Shown: positions 8,314 to 18,663, counted from the first letter of the stretch. The stretch is 64,000 nt of DNA from Rhodovibrio salinarum DSM 9154 (GCF_000515255.1 NZ_KI911559.1:530149-594148), one strand, 5' to 3'. Made by a program: numbers and translations. Notes: generated by a model from the letters alone, not told the origin.

Positions 8314-8571
8314 TTCCGCCTCGCTATTTCCTCATGCGATTTGTTTAGCCCCTTTCGCACCGACCCGAATTTCGATACCGACGCAGTTGACCTCAGGGCT
8401 CTCCGCGCTGCCGTCCCACGGGCGGGCACGAACGGCGGCGCACAGACCGGCTAATGTCCGGTGGGCCGACGATGAGGCAGCCCAACGCGATACAGCTGAC
8501 CGCCAGCGCCAGGCCCCTTCCGGAAGCGGCGCGCGCGGCCGGCGCACAGCACCAGCGGGACCGAACGGTCG

Positions 8572-9954
8572 ATGAACATCTCCGTCTTCCTCCTTACCCT
8601 GGTGGCCCTCCTGGCGTTCAGCTACTGGGTTGGCCGCCGGCGTGCTTACACCGTCTCGGGCGGGCACCCGGTCCACTTGCACTCCCTGCCGAGCTACTAC
8701 GGTGGCTATCTGGCGCTGTGGTGCGGCCTGCCGGGGGTACTGCTCGCCGCCGGCTGGTTCCTGGTCGAGCCGCAGGTCGCCCAATGGGCGATGCTGCAGA
8801 CGCTCGATCCTGCGACCAAGGACCTGCCGCCGCAGCGCCTGCAGCTGTTGATGACCGACATCCAGAACCTTGCCGCCGGCTACGGCATCTTCCGCGAGGT
8901 GACGCCGGAGATCGAGCGCGCGGCCGCCGCCTACAACGACGTGTTCGCGTTCGGGCGGTCGATCGCGTTGGTCGCCGCCCTGTCGCTCTCGGTGATCGGG
9001 CTTGGCGTCGGCCGGCGGTTCATCCGCACCGATCTGCGCGCTCGGAACAAGGTGGAGCGGGTGATCACGATCGTGATGATCGTGGCGTCGACGATCGCGA
9101 TCATGACCACGATCGGCATCGTGCTGTCGCTCCTGTTTGAGGCGGTGCGCTTTTTCGGCCGGATCCCGATCGACAACTTCCTGTTCGGCCTGACCTGGGA
9201 CCCGCAAACCGCGATCCGCGAGGACCAGGTTGCCGCGGAAGGCGCGTTTGGTGCGGTGCCGTTGTTCACCGGCACCTTGCTGATCACCGCGATCGCGATG
9301 GCGGTGGCGGTACCGGTCGGACTGTTTTCGGCGATCTACCTGTCGGACTACGCGCCCAAGCGGATCCGCGGCAGCGTCAAGCCGTTGCTGGAGATTCTGG
9401 CCGGTGTCCCGACGGTGGTGTACGGCTTCTTCGCCGCTCTGACGGTGGCGCCGTTCATCCGCGATACCTTCGGCGGGCTCGGTCTCTCGGTCTCCAGCGA
9501 ATCCGCGCTCGCCGCCGGGGCGGTGATGGGCATCATGATCATTCCGTTCGTCTCTTCGCTGTCGGATGACGTCATGAACGCCGTGCCGCAGACGCTGCGC
9601 GACGGCGCCTATGCGATGGGCGCCACACAGTCGGAAACGATCAAGCAGGTGGTCTTCCCGGCCGCACTGCCGGGCATCGTCGGGGCCATCCTGCTGGCCA
9701 TTTCGCGCGCCATCGGCGAGACCATGATCGTGGTGATGGCCGCGGGCTTGGCGGCTAACCTGACCGCCAACCCATTTGAGGCGGTCACCACCGTGACCGT
9801 GCAGATCGTCACATTGCTGACCGGCGACCAGGAGTTTGACAGCGCCAAGACCCTGGCGGCCTTTGCGCTCGGCATCACGCTGTTCGCGGTGACGCTGGCG
9901 CTCAACGTCGTGGCCCTCCACATCGTTCGGAAGTACCGCGAAAAATATGAGTAG
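8572..9954 (+). CDS. pstC: Phosphate ABC transporter permease PstC
   Basis: 460 residues. An N-terminal extension with three or so membrane helices, usual in alphaproteobacterial PstC, precedes the core transmembrane domain. The core carries the coupling segment with EILAGVPTVVYGFFA, DGAYAMGATQSETIKQV and AISRAIGETM, the loop that docks onto PstB. It forms the inner-membrane channel with PstA. No strong ribosome binding site precedes the ATG. The last eight bases overlap the start of pstA, indicating translational coupling. Confidence 0.95.
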   Translation: MNISVFLLTLVALLAFSYWVGRRRAYTVSGGHPVHLHSLPSYYGGYLALWCGLPGVLLAAGWFLVEPQVAQWAMLQTLDPATKDLPPQRLQLLMTDIQNLAAGYGIFREVTPEIERAAAAYNDVFAFGRSIALVAALSLSVIGLGVGRRFIRTDLRARNKVERVITIVMIVASTIAIMTTIGIVLSLLFEAVRFFGRIPIDNFLFGLTWDPQTAIREDQVAAEGAFGAVPLFTGTLLITAIAMAVAVPVGLFSAIYLSDYAPKRIRGSVKPLLEILAGVPTVVYGFFAALTVAPFIRDTFGGLGLSVSSESALAAGAVMGIMIIPFVSSLSDDVMNAVPQTLRDGAYAMGATQSETIKQVVFPAALPGIVGAILLAISRAIGETMIVVMAAGLAANLTANPFEAVTTVTVQIVTLLTGDQEFDSAKTLAAFALGITLFAVTLALNVVALHIVRKYREKYE

Positions 9955-11254
9955 CACCTCGAACACCGCCGACCTGTCCGTGCGCCGGCCGGATCTGTCG
10001 GCAGCGCGCCTGCGCAAGCGCTACGCCGCCGAACGCCGTTTCCGTCTCTACGGGGTGATCGCCGTGGTGACGGCGGTCGGCATGCTGGCCGTGCTGCTGG
10101 CCAGTATCGTGCTCAACGGCTACACGGCCTTCTGGCAGACCCAGATGCAGCTGACCGTGACGCCGACGGCCGAGCAGATCGGCCTGGAAGGCGAGCCGAC
10201 GCCGGAGAACCTGCAGGAAACCAACTTCAGGCCTGTCGTCTACGATGCGTTGTTCGCCCTTTTCCCGGATGTAACCGACGAACAGGCGCGGCGCGAGCTG
10301 CGCGGCTTCGTCTCCGGCGCGGCGGCGCGCACCGTGCGTCAGCAGGTGATCGACAATCCCAGCCTGCTCGGCACCTCGTTCGATGTCTGGGTCAAGACCG
10401 ACGACAAGATCGACATGCTGCAGAAAGGTTATGTCGATCGCGATCTGCCGCCCGACCGCCGTCTGCTCGACCCCAACTTCATCGCTTGGCACGACCAATT
10501 GGCCGAACAGGGCCGGGTGGATGCCTTCTTTAACACCAGTTTCTTCACCGGCTCCGACAGCCGCGAGCCGGAACAGGCGGGCATCCTGTCCTCGACCGTG
10601 GGCTCGTTCCTGACGCTGTTCGTCACCCTGCTGCTGTCCTTCCCGATCGCGGTGCTGGCGGCGGTCTACCTCGAGGAGTTCGCGCCGAAGAACAAGCTGA
10701 CCGACCTGATCGAGGTGAACATCAACAACCTCGCGGCGGTGCCTTCGATCGTGTTCGGTCTGCTTGGCTTGGCGGTGATCATCAACTTCTTCGGCTTCCC
10801 GCGCTCCAGCCCGCTGGTCGGCGGTATCGTGCTGTCGCTGATGACGCTCCCGACGATCATCATTTCCGCGCGCTCGGCGCTGCGCGCGGTCCCGCCCTCG
10901 ATCCGGGAGGCGGCGCTCGGCGTCGGCGCCTCGCGCATTCAGACGGTGACCCACCATGTGCTGCCGCTGTCGCTGCCGGGCATCCTGACCGGGACGATCA
11001 TCGGCATGGCCCAGGCGCTGGGCGAGACCGCCCCCTTGCTGATGGTCGGCATGGTCGCCTTCATCGTCGAGGTGCCCACGGGCATCACCGACGCGTCGAC
11101 CGTGCTGCCGGTGCAGGTCTTCCTCTGGTCGACCAGCCCGGAGCGCGCCTTCATCGAAAAGACCTCCGCGGCGATCATGGTGCTGCTCGCCTTCCTGATC
11201 GCGATGAACGCCACCGCCGTGCTGCTGCGCAAGAAGTTCGAGCGCCGCTGGTAG
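9947..11254 (+). CDS. pstA: Phosphate ABC transporter permease PstA
   Basis: 435 residues, longer than enterobacterial PstA because of an N-terminal periplasmic domain (about residues 55-215) of the DUF3333 type, which is characteristic of alphaproteobacteria. The C-terminal half is the permease core, with [30 protein letters not shown] and [14 protein letters not shown]. It partners PstC in the membrane. The ATG lies inside the end of pstC, an eight-base overlap. Confidence 0.95.
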   Translation: MSSTSNTADLSVRRPDLSAARLRKRYAAERRFRLYGVIAVVTAVGMLAVLLASIVLNGYTAFWQTQMQLTVTPTAEQIGLEGEPTPENLQETNFRPVVYDALFALFPDVTDEQARRELRGFVSGAAARTVRQQVIDNPSLLGTSFDVWVKTDDKIDMLQKGYVDRDLPPDRRLLDPNFIAWHDQLAEQGRVDAFFNTSFFTGSDSREPEQAGILSSTVGSFLTLFVTLLLSFPIAVLAAVYLEEFAPKNKLTDLIEVNINNLAAVPSIVFGLLGLAVIINFFGFPRSSPLVGGIVLSLMTLPTIIISARSALRAVPPSIREAALGVGASRIQTVTHHVLPLSLPGILTGTIIGMAQALGETAPLLMVGMVAFIVEVPTGITDASTVLPVQVFLWSTSPERAFIEKTSAAIMVLLAFLIAMNATAVLLRKKFERRW

Positions 11255-11282
11255 GCTCCAACGCCAAGGAACGTACGACGCG

Positions 11283-12140
11283 ATGACCGAAGTCCAGACT
11301 CCGATGGCGGCGGAAGCCGCCAAACACAAAAATCAGCCGGGCAAGGGCGAGACCGGATCGAGCCCGTCCGCCGGTACCAGCAAGACGGCGAAGATGGCCG
11401 CGCAGGACGTGCACGTCTACTACGGACAGGCGCATGCACTGCATGGCATCTCGCTCGATGTCGGGGTAAACGAAGTCACCGCCCTGATCGGGCCCTCGGG
11501 CTGTGGCAAGTCGACCTTCCTGCGGTGCCTGAACCGCATGAACGACGTGATCGAGGGCTGCCGGATCAGCGGTCAGGTTACGCTCGACAACGCCGACATC
11601 TACGATCCGGCGCTGGATGTCGTGCAGCTGCGCGCCCGGGTGGGGATGGTGTTCCAGAAGCCCAACCCCTTCCCGAAGTCGATTTACGATAACGTGGCCT
11701 ATGGTCCGCGCATCCACGGTGTGGCGAACACCAAGGACGAGCTGGAGGAGGTCGTCGTCAACTCGCTGCAGCGCGCCGGCCTGTGGGATGAGGTGAAGGA
11801 TCGCTTGGACCTGCCCGGAACCGGCCTCTCCGGCGGTCAGCAGCAGCGGCTGTGCATTGCCCGCGCGATCGCGGTCAGCCCCGAGGTGATCCTGATGGAC
11901 GAGCCATGCTCCGCGCTCGACCCGATCGCCACGGCCAAGATCGAGGAGCTGATCGACGAACTGCGCGCGAACTACACGATCGTCATCGTCACCCACAACA
12001 TGCAGCAGGCCGCGCGCGTATCGCAGCGCACCGCCTTCTTCCACCTGGGCGAGATGGTCGAGGCGGGCGAGACCGAGGCGCTCTTCACCAATCCGAAGGA
12101 TCAGCGCACGCTGGGCTACATTACGGGCCGGTACGGCTGA
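11283..12140 (+). CDS. pstB: Phosphate ABC transporter ATP-binding protein PstB
   Basis: 285 residues. Walker [10 protein letters not shown] (near residue 70), Q-loop [11 protein letters not shown], signature [14 protein letters not shown], Walker [14 protein letters not shown] and switch His in IVTHNMQQ are all present, in the exact PstB versions. It hydrolyses ATP to drive phosphate import through PstCA. An N-terminal tail of about 35 residues (Pro, Ser, Gly and Lys rich) precedes the conserved [12 protein letters not shown]; a shorter start is possible but AAGGA sits just before the chosen ATG. Confidence 0.96.
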   Translation: MTEVQTPMAAEAAKHKNQPGKGETGSSPSAGTSKTAKMAAQDVHVYYGQAHALHGISLDVGVNEVTALIGPSGCGKSTFLRCLNRMNDVIEGCRISGQVTLDNADIYDPALDVVQLRARVGMVFQKPNPFPKSIYDNVAYGPRIHGVANTKDELEEVVVNSLQRAGLWDEVKDRLDLPGTGLSGGQQQRLCIARAIAVSPEVILMDEPCSALDPIATAKIEELIDELRANYTIVIVTHNMQQAARVSQRTAFFHLGEMVEAGETEALFTNPKDQRTLGYITGRYG

Positions 12141-12201
12141 GCCGGGCCGGCACATCTATGTGAAGATACGCGCCGGAGGGCCGGCGCCAAGGGAGGTCGC
12201 C

Positions 12202-12981
12202 TTGCAAGGGCAGCAGGAACACATCGTCAAGTCGTTCGACGATCAACTGAAGAACGTCGCCCATCAGATCGCGCGCATGGGCGGCATGGCGGAAAGCCAG
12301 TTCTCCAGCGCCGTCGACGCGCTGGCCCGCCGGGACAGCGACCTCGCCGGCCGCGTGGTCAACGCGGACACCGGCCTGGACGGCCTGGAACACCAGATCG
12401 AGGAGGAAACGGTCCGCATCCTGGCGTTGCGCCAGCCGGTGGCGACCGACCTGCGGGAGATCATCGCCGCGTTCAAGATCGCCTCCGACACCGAGCGGAT
12501 CGGCGACTATGCGGTCAACGTCGCCAAGCGCACGCTGGCGCTCAATCAGCTACCGCCGGCGCAGCCGGCCTCCGCCGTGCCGCGGATGGCCAAGCTGGTG
12601 CAGTCGATCGTCAAGGATACCTTCGACGCCTATGTCGAACGCGACGCGGAGAAGGCGCTCGACGTCTGGCACCGCGATGCCGAGGTGGACGAGATGTACA
12701 CCTCGCTGTTTCGCGAACTGCTGACCTACATGATGGAGGATCCGCGGGCGATCACGCCGTGCACGCACCTGCTGTTCATCGCCAAGAACATCGAGCGGAT
12801 CGGCGACCACGCCACCAACATCGCCGAGACGATCCACTACCTTGTCACCGGGGACTACATCGAGGGCGGCCGGCCGAAGGGCGATACCTCCAGCTACGCC
12901 GTCGTCGAGGCGCCGGAGACCGCCGAGGATATCGGGACCGAAAACACGCCGAATTCCGGCGATGGGTCCTCGAACGCCTGA
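12202..12981 (+). CDS. phoU: Phosphate transport system regulatory protein PhoU
   Basis: 259 residues in two homologous three-helix bundles. Each has the metal-binding E/D-rich motif (IASDTERIGDYAVNVAKR and IAKNIERIGDHATNIAET). PhoU links the transporter to PhoR and dampens the Pho response when phosphate is plentiful. I propose a TTG start: AGGGAGGT lies four bases upstream and the protein then begins close to the family's EHIVKSFDDQLK. A GTG 42 bases upstream is the alternative. The stop codon lies immediately before the phoB ribosome binding site. Confidence 0.93.
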   Translation: MQGQQEHIVKSFDDQLKNVAHQIARMGGMAESQFSSAVDALARRDSDLAGRVVNADTGLDGLEHQIEEETVRILALRQPVATDLREIIAAFKIASDTERIGDYAVNVAKRTLALNQLPPAQPASAVPRMAKLVQSIVKDTFDAYVERDAEKALDVWHRDAEVDEMYTSLFRELLTYMMEDPRAITPCTHLLFIAKNIERIGDHATNIAETIHYLVTGDYIEGGRPKGDTSSYAVVEAPETAEDIGTENTPNSGDGSSNA

Positions 12982-12997
12982 AGGAGGGGCGACTGCA

Positions 12998-13735
12998 ATG
13001 AAGCCGCTAATCCTGGTTGTCGAGGACGAGACCGCCCTGGTCACGCTGCTGCGCTACAACCTGGAGCGCGAGGGCTTTCGCGTGATGGCTGCTCAGGACG
13101 GTGACGAAGCGCTGATCAGCGCTTCGGAAGAGCGGCCGGACTTGGTGCTGCTGGACTGGATGCTGCCGATCACCAGCGGCCTGGAAGTCTGCCGCCGGCT
13201 GCGCCGCCAGCCGGATACGCGCGATGTGCCGATCCTGATGCTGACCGCCCGTGGCGAGGAAGCGGACAAGGTCCGGGGGCTGGATTCGGGAGCGGACGAC
13301 TACATCACCAAGCCGTTCTCCCCGGCTGAACTGATCGCGCGCATCCGCGCCGTGCTGCGCCGGGCGCAGCCGCAGCTGACCAGCGAGACGCTGCAGTTCG
13401 AGGACCTGGCGATGGACCTCGCAGCCCACCGGGTGCGCCGGCAGGGCCGCGACGTGCACCTAGGCCCCACCGAGTTCCGCCTGCTGCGCCATCTCTTGCA
13501 GCACCCGGGCCGCGTGTTCACCCGGGAGCAGTTGCTGGACGCGGTTTGGGGGCACGATGTTTATGTCGAACCGCGAACGGTCGACGTCCATATCCGCCGG
13601 CTGCGCAAGGCGCTCAACACCGGCGACGAGGCGGACCTGATCCGTACCGTCCGCGCCGCCGGTTACGCCCTCGACCATCCCGCCAATCAGCCCGACAGCG
13701 TCGGCAGCGAAAGCGCCGAGGCGGAGCAGGGGTAG
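12998..13735 (+). CDS. phoB: Phosphate regulon response regulator PhoB
   Basis: 245 residues. The receiver domain has the acidic pair E9-D10, the phosphoacceptor D53 in LVLLDWMLP, and Lys in YITKPFSP. The C-terminal winged-helix OmpR-type DNA-binding domain includes GPTEFRLLRHLL and RTVDVHIRRLRKAL. AAGGAGGGG at 12981-12989 fixes the start. When phosphorylated by PhoR it binds Pho boxes and activates the pst genes, so it probably acts on the site before pstS. It is the last gene of the operon; its kinase PhoR is encoded 36 kb away. Confidence 0.96.
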   Translation: MKPLILVVEDETALVTLLRYNLEREGFRVMAAQDGDEALISASEERPDLVLLDWMLPITSGLEVCRRLRRQPDTRDVPILMLTARGEEADKVRGLDSGADDYITKPFSPAELIARIRAVLRRAQPQLTSETLQFEDLAMDLAAHRVRRQGRDVHLGPTEFRLLRHLLQHPGRVFTREQLLDAVWGHDVYVEPRTVDVHIRRLRKALNTGDEADLIRTVRAAGYALDHPANQPDSVGSESAEAEQG

Positions 13736-13754
13736 ACTGAAGGTCGCGCACACT

Positions 13755-13783
13755 GGTCCTTTCCGCCACGGACGGGAAGGGCC
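13755..13783 (+). terminator. Hairpin after phoB
   Basis: GGTCCTTTCC (13755-13764) pairs with GGGAAGGGCC (13774-13783), using G.T pairs in the middle. It lies between two converging genes, phoB and the AEC transporter, and could serve both. The T-run is weak. Confidence 0.5.
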
Positions 13784-13799
13784 GTTCTTGCACGTCCAG

Positions 13800-14720
13800 C
13801 TACCCCATCCCCATCAGTCGGGTGGCGATCACCGCGGCGGTGATGGCAATTGGGCTCAGCACGGTGGAGGCAACCACAACCGCGCTCGAGAGTTCGACGT
13901 TGCCGCGGAACTCGCTGGCGAAGATGGTCACCAACACGCCCACCGGGCCGGCGCTGCCGACCAGCAGAATCGCCTCGACCGACGCCGGCATCTCCAGCAG
14001 TAGTAAGGCGGCGGCCGTCAGCAGTGGCGCGATCAGAAGCCGGAGCGCGACCGACACTCCGGCCGTGCCGAGTTGCACGCTCAGCCGGTTTTCCGCCAAC
14101 TGGGCGCCGAGCGCGAACAGCGCCACGCCGACGTAGGCATCGCCCATCGTCGCCAGCGGTTTGCGGATTGGCTCGATCAACTCGATCCCGGCCAGGTTCA
14201 GGCCGATGCCGATCGCCAGTGCGGGAATCAGCGGGGTCTGGAACACGCCCTTCAGGTGCTGGCCGACCGTGCCGCCGCCGCCGAACAGGATCGGGGCCAG
14301 CAGCAGGATCATCACCGTGTGGGTCGAGGTGATCACCGCTTGGTGCACGACATAGTCGCTGCCGAAAGCGAGTTCGATCACCGGGATGCCGAAGTTGCCG
14401 CTGTTCGGGAAGGCGCAGGCGACCGCCACCACCGCGCGCGCCTTGGGGTCGAGGCCGAGCGCGCGGCCGACCGACCAGCCAAGAGCGAGCAGCAGGGCGA
14501 ACTGCGCCATCGTGAAGATCACCACGCCCTGAAGCTGGCCCAGCGGCAGTTTCGCTTCCGCCAGCGTCACCACCAGGAAGCAGGGCAGCGTGGCGTAGAG
14601 CAGCAGCCGGTTCAGCGAGCGGACGTCGAAGCCCGCGCGGGTCTGCATCACGAAGCCGAGCGCCGCGATCGCGACGATCGGCAAGGTGATCCGGGTGACG
14701 ACGTCGAACAGCAGGGCCAT
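13800..14720 (-). CDS. AEC (auxin efflux carrier)-family transporter
   Basis: 306 residues with about ten hydrophobic helices in two halves. Family motifs are the NSGNFGIPV segment in the middle of the first half (here AFPNSGNFGIPVIELAFG) and the GPVGVLVTIFASEF segment near the end of the second. Family members export or exchange organic anions such as malate or malonate; the substrate here is unknown. It converges on phoB and appears to be a single gene. Confidence 0.9.
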   Translation of the reverse strand: MALLFDVVTRITLPIVAIAALGFVMQTRAGFDVRSLNRLLLYATLPCFLVVTLAEAKLPLGQLQGVVIFTMAQFALLLALGWSVGRALGLDPKARAVVAVACAFPNSGNFGIPVIELAFGSDYVVHQAVITSTHTVMILLLAPILFGGGGTVGQHLKGVFQTPLIPALAIGIGLNLAGIELIEPIRKPLATMGDAYVGVALFALGAQLAENRLSVQLGTAGVSVALRLLIAPLLTAAALLLLEMPASVEAILLVGSAGPVGVLVTIFASEFRGNVELSSAVVVASTVLSPIAITAAVIATRLMGMG

Positions 14721-14860
14721 GCGATGGGGCGTTCACGAAGGGGTGGGGCACGCCCGCGCATCCTGCACACCCCTTGCCAGGGAACAAGGGTGGCCGGTGG
14801 GCCGCCGGGTGCTGACACGCCCCGCCCCGAATACGCCGCGACGCGCGGTCTGTCGTCCCG

Positions 14861-16357
14861 TCAGTCGTCCAGATAGCGGCGCTGGATGTGCCGTTGGAAC
14901 ACCGTTTCGTCGAGCTTCGCGCCGGTGGCCCGTTCCAGGATTTCGTCTGTGGTGAGCGAGCTGCCCAGGCTGTGCACGTTGGTCCGCAGCCAGGCGAGCA
15001 GGGTCGAGAAATCGCCCTGGCGCAGGTGCTGCGGGATTTCAGGGTGCGCGGTGGTCGCGGCCTCGAACAGCTGCGCGGCGGCGAGCGCGCCCAGCGTGTA
15101 GGTGGGGAAGTAGCCGAACGCGCCGTCGAACCAGTGGATGTCCTGCAGACAGCCCAGACGGTCCTCCGGCGGGGTGATGCCGAGCAGGTCCCGCATGCCG
15201 TCGTTCCACGCGCCCGGCAGGTCGTCCAGGCTCATGTCGCCGGCGATCAGCGCGGTTTCCAGCCGATAGCGCAGGATCACGTGGGCGGGGTAGGTCACCT
15301 CGTCGGCGTCGACCCGGATGAAGTCGGGTTCGACCTGGGTGGCCAGCCGGTAGAGGTTGTGCGGCTCCCAGGCCGGACCGCTGCCGGCGAAGGTTTCCTG
15401 GGCGATCGGCGCCATGAACTGGATGAAGTCGGCCGAGCGGCAGGCCTGCATCTCGATCAGCAGGCTCTGGCTTTCGTGCAGCGCCATGCCGCGCGCCTCG
15501 CCGACCGGCTGCCGGCGCCAGTCGGCGGGCAGGTTGCGTTCGTACATCGCGTGCCCGGTCTCGTGTAGCACGCCCAGGATGGCGCTGGTGAAGTCGCTCT
15601 CGTCGTAGCGGGTGGTGATCCGCAGATCGTCCGGCACACCGCCGCAGAAGGGGTGTAGCGAGACGTCCAGCCGGCCGTGGCTGAAATTGAAGCCGACCGC
15701 CTGCATCAGCCGCTTGCCCAGTTGTTCCTGCTTGGCCTGCGGGAACGGGCCTTCGGGGCGCTGCGGCGGGGTCTGACTGCGCTGCTTCTCCAGCACCCGG
15801 GGCAGCGTCTCCGGCAGCCATTGGGCCAGCCGGCCGAATATCTCGTCGATCCGCTGCGAAGAGAAGCCGGGCTCGAACTGGTCGAGCAGCGCGTCGTAAA
15901 CGCCGAGGCCGAGCGCGTCCGCCTTGGCCTGGCCGGCCTCGCGCGTCAGGTCCAGGACTTCCTGTAGATGGGGCTTCACCTTCTGGAAGTCGTTCTCCGG
16001 CCGTGCCTCCCGCCAGGCAAGTTCGCAGCGGTTGGTGGCGCGGCTGATCTGCTCGACCAGGCGCTCCGGCACGGCGGTGGCGTGCAGCCACTGCCGGCGC
16101 ATCTCCTTCAGGTTGGCGGCCTGCCAGGAGGACAGCTGGTCGCCCTTCGCCTGCGCGTTTTCGAACAGCTCGGCCATCTTGGGGTCGGTCATCATCTGAT
16201 GGCAGGTGACCTGAAGGGCCGCCAATTGCTCGCTGCGCGCCTCGGCCCCGCCGGCCGGCATCAGGGTGGCCATGTCCCAGTTCAGGACGCCGCCGGCCTC
16301 CGACAGCGCGTTCATCCGGCCAAAGCGCGTTTCCAACTCGGCGTAGGCATCGGTCAT
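14861..16357 (-). CDS. M32-family metallocarboxypeptidase (carboxypeptidase Taq type)
   Basis: 498 residues, the normal length of the family. The zinc motif HETGH lies in LHETGHAMYERNLP, followed by the downstream M32 signature around ESQSLLIEMQACRS. Members remove C-terminal residues from peptides in the cytoplasm. I chose the ATG that gives MTDAYAELETRFGRMN because GGAGA is about ten bases upstream; the frame is open nine codons further. It is the last of three genes read in one direction after gshB and the deacetylase-like gene. Confidence 0.94.
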   Translation of the reverse strand: MTDAYAELETRFGRMNALSEAGGVLNWDMATLMPAGGAEARSEQLAALQVTCHQMMTDPKMAELFENAQAKGDQLSSWQAANLKEMRRQWLHATAVPERLVEQISRATNRCELAWREARPENDFQKVKPHLQEVLDLTREAGQAKADALGLGVYDALLDQFEPGFSSQRIDEIFGRLAQWLPETLPRVLEKQRSQTPPQRPEGPFPQAKQEQLGKRLMQAVGFNFSHGRLDVSLHPFCGGVPDDLRITTRYDESDFTSAILGVLHETGHAMYERNLPADWRRQPVGEARGMALHESQSLLIEMQACRSADFIQFMAPIAQETFAGSGPAWEPHNLYRLATQVEPDFIRVDADEVTYPAHVILRYRLETALIAGDMSLDDLPGAWNDGMRDLLGITPPEDRLGCLQDIHWFDGAFGYFPTYTLGALAAAQLFEAATTAHPEIPQHLRQGDFSTLLAWLRTNVHSLGSSLTTDEILERATGAKLDETVFQRHIQRRYLDD

Positions 16358-16408
16358 ACCGGGGATGTCTCCTCGCGTTCGCAACGTGTCGGTGGCATAG
16401 GGGTCGGC

Positions 16409-17440
16409 CTAGCCCCCCTCGAAGCCCTGCAGAACGCCGACCGCGTTCACGCCGATCTCCTCGACGGCGTAGCCGCCTTCCATGACGAAGGTGGTCGGCA
16501 GGGCGAGCTTGGCCAAGCGCGCGCCGATCGGCGGGAAGTCGGACGTATCCAGGGCGAAGCGGGAGATCGGATCGCCCTTGTAGGTGTCGACACCGAGCGA
16601 CACGACCAGGGCGTCGGGCGCGTAAGACTCGATCCGCTGGCAGAGCCGCTCCAGCGCGGCCATCCAGGCCTCCGCCGTGGTGCCCCAGGGCAACGGCGCG
16701 TTGACGGTGTACCCTTCGCCCGCGCCCGTGCCGGTTTCGTCCGCATGGCCCAGGAAGTAGGGGAACTCCTGCTTCGGATCGGCGTGCAGCGAGCAGAACA
16801 GCACGTCCGCGCGGTCCTCGAAGATCGCCTGGGTGCCGTTGCCGTGATGGTAGTCGACGTCCAGCACCGCCACCCGTTCGGCGCCGCGGTCCAATAGGCG
16901 TTGCGCGGCGAGCGCGGCGTTGTTCAGGAAGCAGTAGCCGCCCAGCTGGTCGGCCGTCGCGTGGTGCCCGGGCGGCCGGCCGAGCGCGAAGGCGGCACGC
17001 GTGCCGTCGGCGACCAGGTCGGCCGCCGTCATCGCAACGTTCGCGCTGGCCCGCGCGGCCGTCCAGGTGCCGGGCGTGATCGGTGTACCGGCGTCGAGCG
17101 CGTAGTAGGAGACCTTGCCGTCGATGTGCGTGGGGCAAACGGCGCGCAGGTTGCGCACCGGCCAGATCAGCGGCAGGCAGTCGGTTTCCCCGCCGCGCTC
17201 GGCTTCCCACTCGGCCCAGGCGCCTTCGAGGAAGGCGAGGTAGTCCGGTCGATGGATGCGCACCAGCGCCTCGCGGCCGAAGTCCCGCGGCGGCATGATG
17301 TCGCCCAGGCCGACCTCTTGGGCGCGCTTGAGCACCATCTCGGCGCGCGCGGGCTTTTCCACCACCGGCATCAGGCGGCCATCGGTCAGTTCACCGCGGC
17401 CATGCTGACGGGCGTGGTCGGCGGAATAGACGATCTGCAA
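16409..17440 (-). CDS. Acetylpolyamine amidohydrolase / histone-deacetylase superfamily protein
   Basis: 343 residues. The zinc-dependent deacetylase signature is complete: RPPGHHA with tandem His, then VAVLDVDYHHGNGTQ, and the late EGGY. The closest named group is acetylpolyamine amidohydrolases, which deacetylate acetylated polyamines or small amines. TTG is the likely start; a GGAG overlapping the end of gshB lies nine bases upstream, and the two genes are six bases apart. The tight spacing with gshB suggests co-transcription. The true substrate cannot be read from sequence. Confidence 0.9.
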   Translation of the reverse strand: MQIVYSADHARQHGRGELTDGRLMPVVEKPARAEMVLKRAQEVGLGDIMPPRDFGREALVRIHRPDYLAFLEGAWAEWEAERGGETDCLPLIWPVRNLRAVCPTHIDGKVSYYALDAGTPITPGTWTAARASANVAMTAADLVADGTRAAFALGRPPGHHATADQLGGYCFLNNAALAAQRLLDRGAERVAVLDVDYHHGNGTQAIFEDRADVLFCSLHADPKQEFPYFLGHADETGTGAGEGYTVNAPLPWGTTAEAWMAALERLCQRIESYAPDALVVSLGVDTYKGDPISRFALDTSDFPPIGARLAKLALPTTFVMEGGYAVEEIGVNAVGVLQGFEGG

Positions 17441-17446
17441 CGGGAC

Positions 17447-18514
17447 TTACTCCGGAATGTGGCCGCTCGCGTTGACGCGGCTTTCGATGGCGTCCCAGAC
17501 CTGCGTCTCCAGCGACACACCGTCCAGCCGGTTGATCTCCTGGATGCCGGTGGGGGAGGTCACGTTAATCTCGGTCAGGTAGTCGCCGATCATGTCGATG
17601 CCGACGAAGATCTGCCCGCGCTCGCGCAGCGCCGGACCGATCGCGCGGCAGACCTGGCGGTCGCGCTCGGTCAGTTCCGCCCGCTCGGCATAGCCGCCGA
17701 CGTGCAGGTTGGCGCGCGCGTCGCCCGGCGGGGGAACGCGGTTGACCGCGCCGACCGGCTCGCCGTCGATCAGGATGATCCGTTTGTCGCCCTTGCGGAT
17801 TTCCGGCAGGTAGGCCTGCACCATAATCGGCTCGCGGTAGAGCCGGGTGAACATATCCAGCAGCGCGCCCAGGTTTTCGTCCTGCTCGGTAATTCGGAAG
17901 ACGTCCGCGCCGCCGTTTCCGAACAGGGGTTTGAGGATGATGTCCTTTTGCTCGCGGCGGAACTGCCGGATCTGCTCGCGGTCGCTGGTGATCAGCGTCG
18001 GCGGCATGAACTCGGCGAAGTGGGTGACGTAGAGCTTTTCCGGTGCGTTGCGCACGTGCGCGGGGTCGTTCACCACCAGCGTATGCGGATGCACCTTTTC
18101 CAGCAGGTGCGTGGCGGTGATGTAGGCCATGTCGAACGGCGGGTCCTGGCGCATCATCACCACGTCCATCGCCGCCAGGTCGAGCGTTTCCCAGTCGCCC
18201 AGCTGGTAGTGGTTGCCGTGCTCCCGCTTTAGGCGCATCGGCCGGCCGCGGGCGTAGACCCGGCCGTCCCGCAGCGTCAGGGCTTCCGGGGCATAGTGGT
18301 ACAGGCCGTGGCCGCGGCGCTGCGCCTCCAGCGCCAGCGCGAAGGAGCTGTCGGCGTCGATGTCGATGCCCGACAGGGCGTCCATCTGGAAGGCGACGGC
18401 TAGCGAAGACGGCCGGTCCAGCGCGGGGGCCAACGGCTCCTGCAGAGTCGTGCTTTCGCGCCGACCGGAACTGACGCCGGGGGTCTCCTGCGTATGCTTC
18501 GGGTCCTCGGCCAT
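17447..18514 (-). CDS. gshB: Glutathione synthetase
   Basis: 355 residues. The family begins near [21 protein letters not shown], here preceded by an unusual tail of about 38 residues rich in Thr, Ser, Pro and Glu; no other start codon lies between the ATG and the conserved strand. The ATP-grasp core is visible: [36 protein letters not shown], and [12 protein letters not shown] at the end. It adds glycine to gamma-glutamylcysteine. It heads the run gshB, deacetylase-like enzyme, M32 peptidase. Confidence 0.95.
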   Translation of the reverse strand: MAEDPKHTQETPGVSSGRRESTTLQEPLAPALDRPSSLAVAFQMDALSGIDIDADSSFALALEAQRRGHGLYHYAPEALTLRDGRVYARGRPMRLKREHGNHYQLGDWETLDLAAMDVVMMRQDPPFDMAYITATHLLEKVHPHTLVVNDPAHVRNAPEKLYVTHFAEFMPPTLITSDREQIRQFRREQKDIILKPLFGNGGADVFRITEQDENLGALLDMFTRLYREPIMVQAYLPEIRKGDKRIILIDGEPVGAVNRVPPPGDARANLHVGGYAERAELTERDRQVCRAIGPALRERGQIFVGIDMIGDYLTEINVTSPTGIQEINRLDGVSLETQVWDAIESRVNASGHIPE

Positions 18515-18663
18515 AGCGATGGTCCTGCTGACTGGGTGAGATGAGGTTCCGCGTTTTACCTAATGCGGCCGAGGCCCGCCTGGCAACGGGGGCGCGATGA
18601 TATCCCGCTGTTGCCAGGTGCAAGAAAGAGACCTCTGCGCTTCCCCTGCATGTCCCCGGGGCG

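Noticed and set aside
12842-12997. Upstream extension of the phoB frame
   Set aside because: It overlaps phoU in another frame; AAGGAGGGG sets the start at 12998 and the receiver domain begins there.
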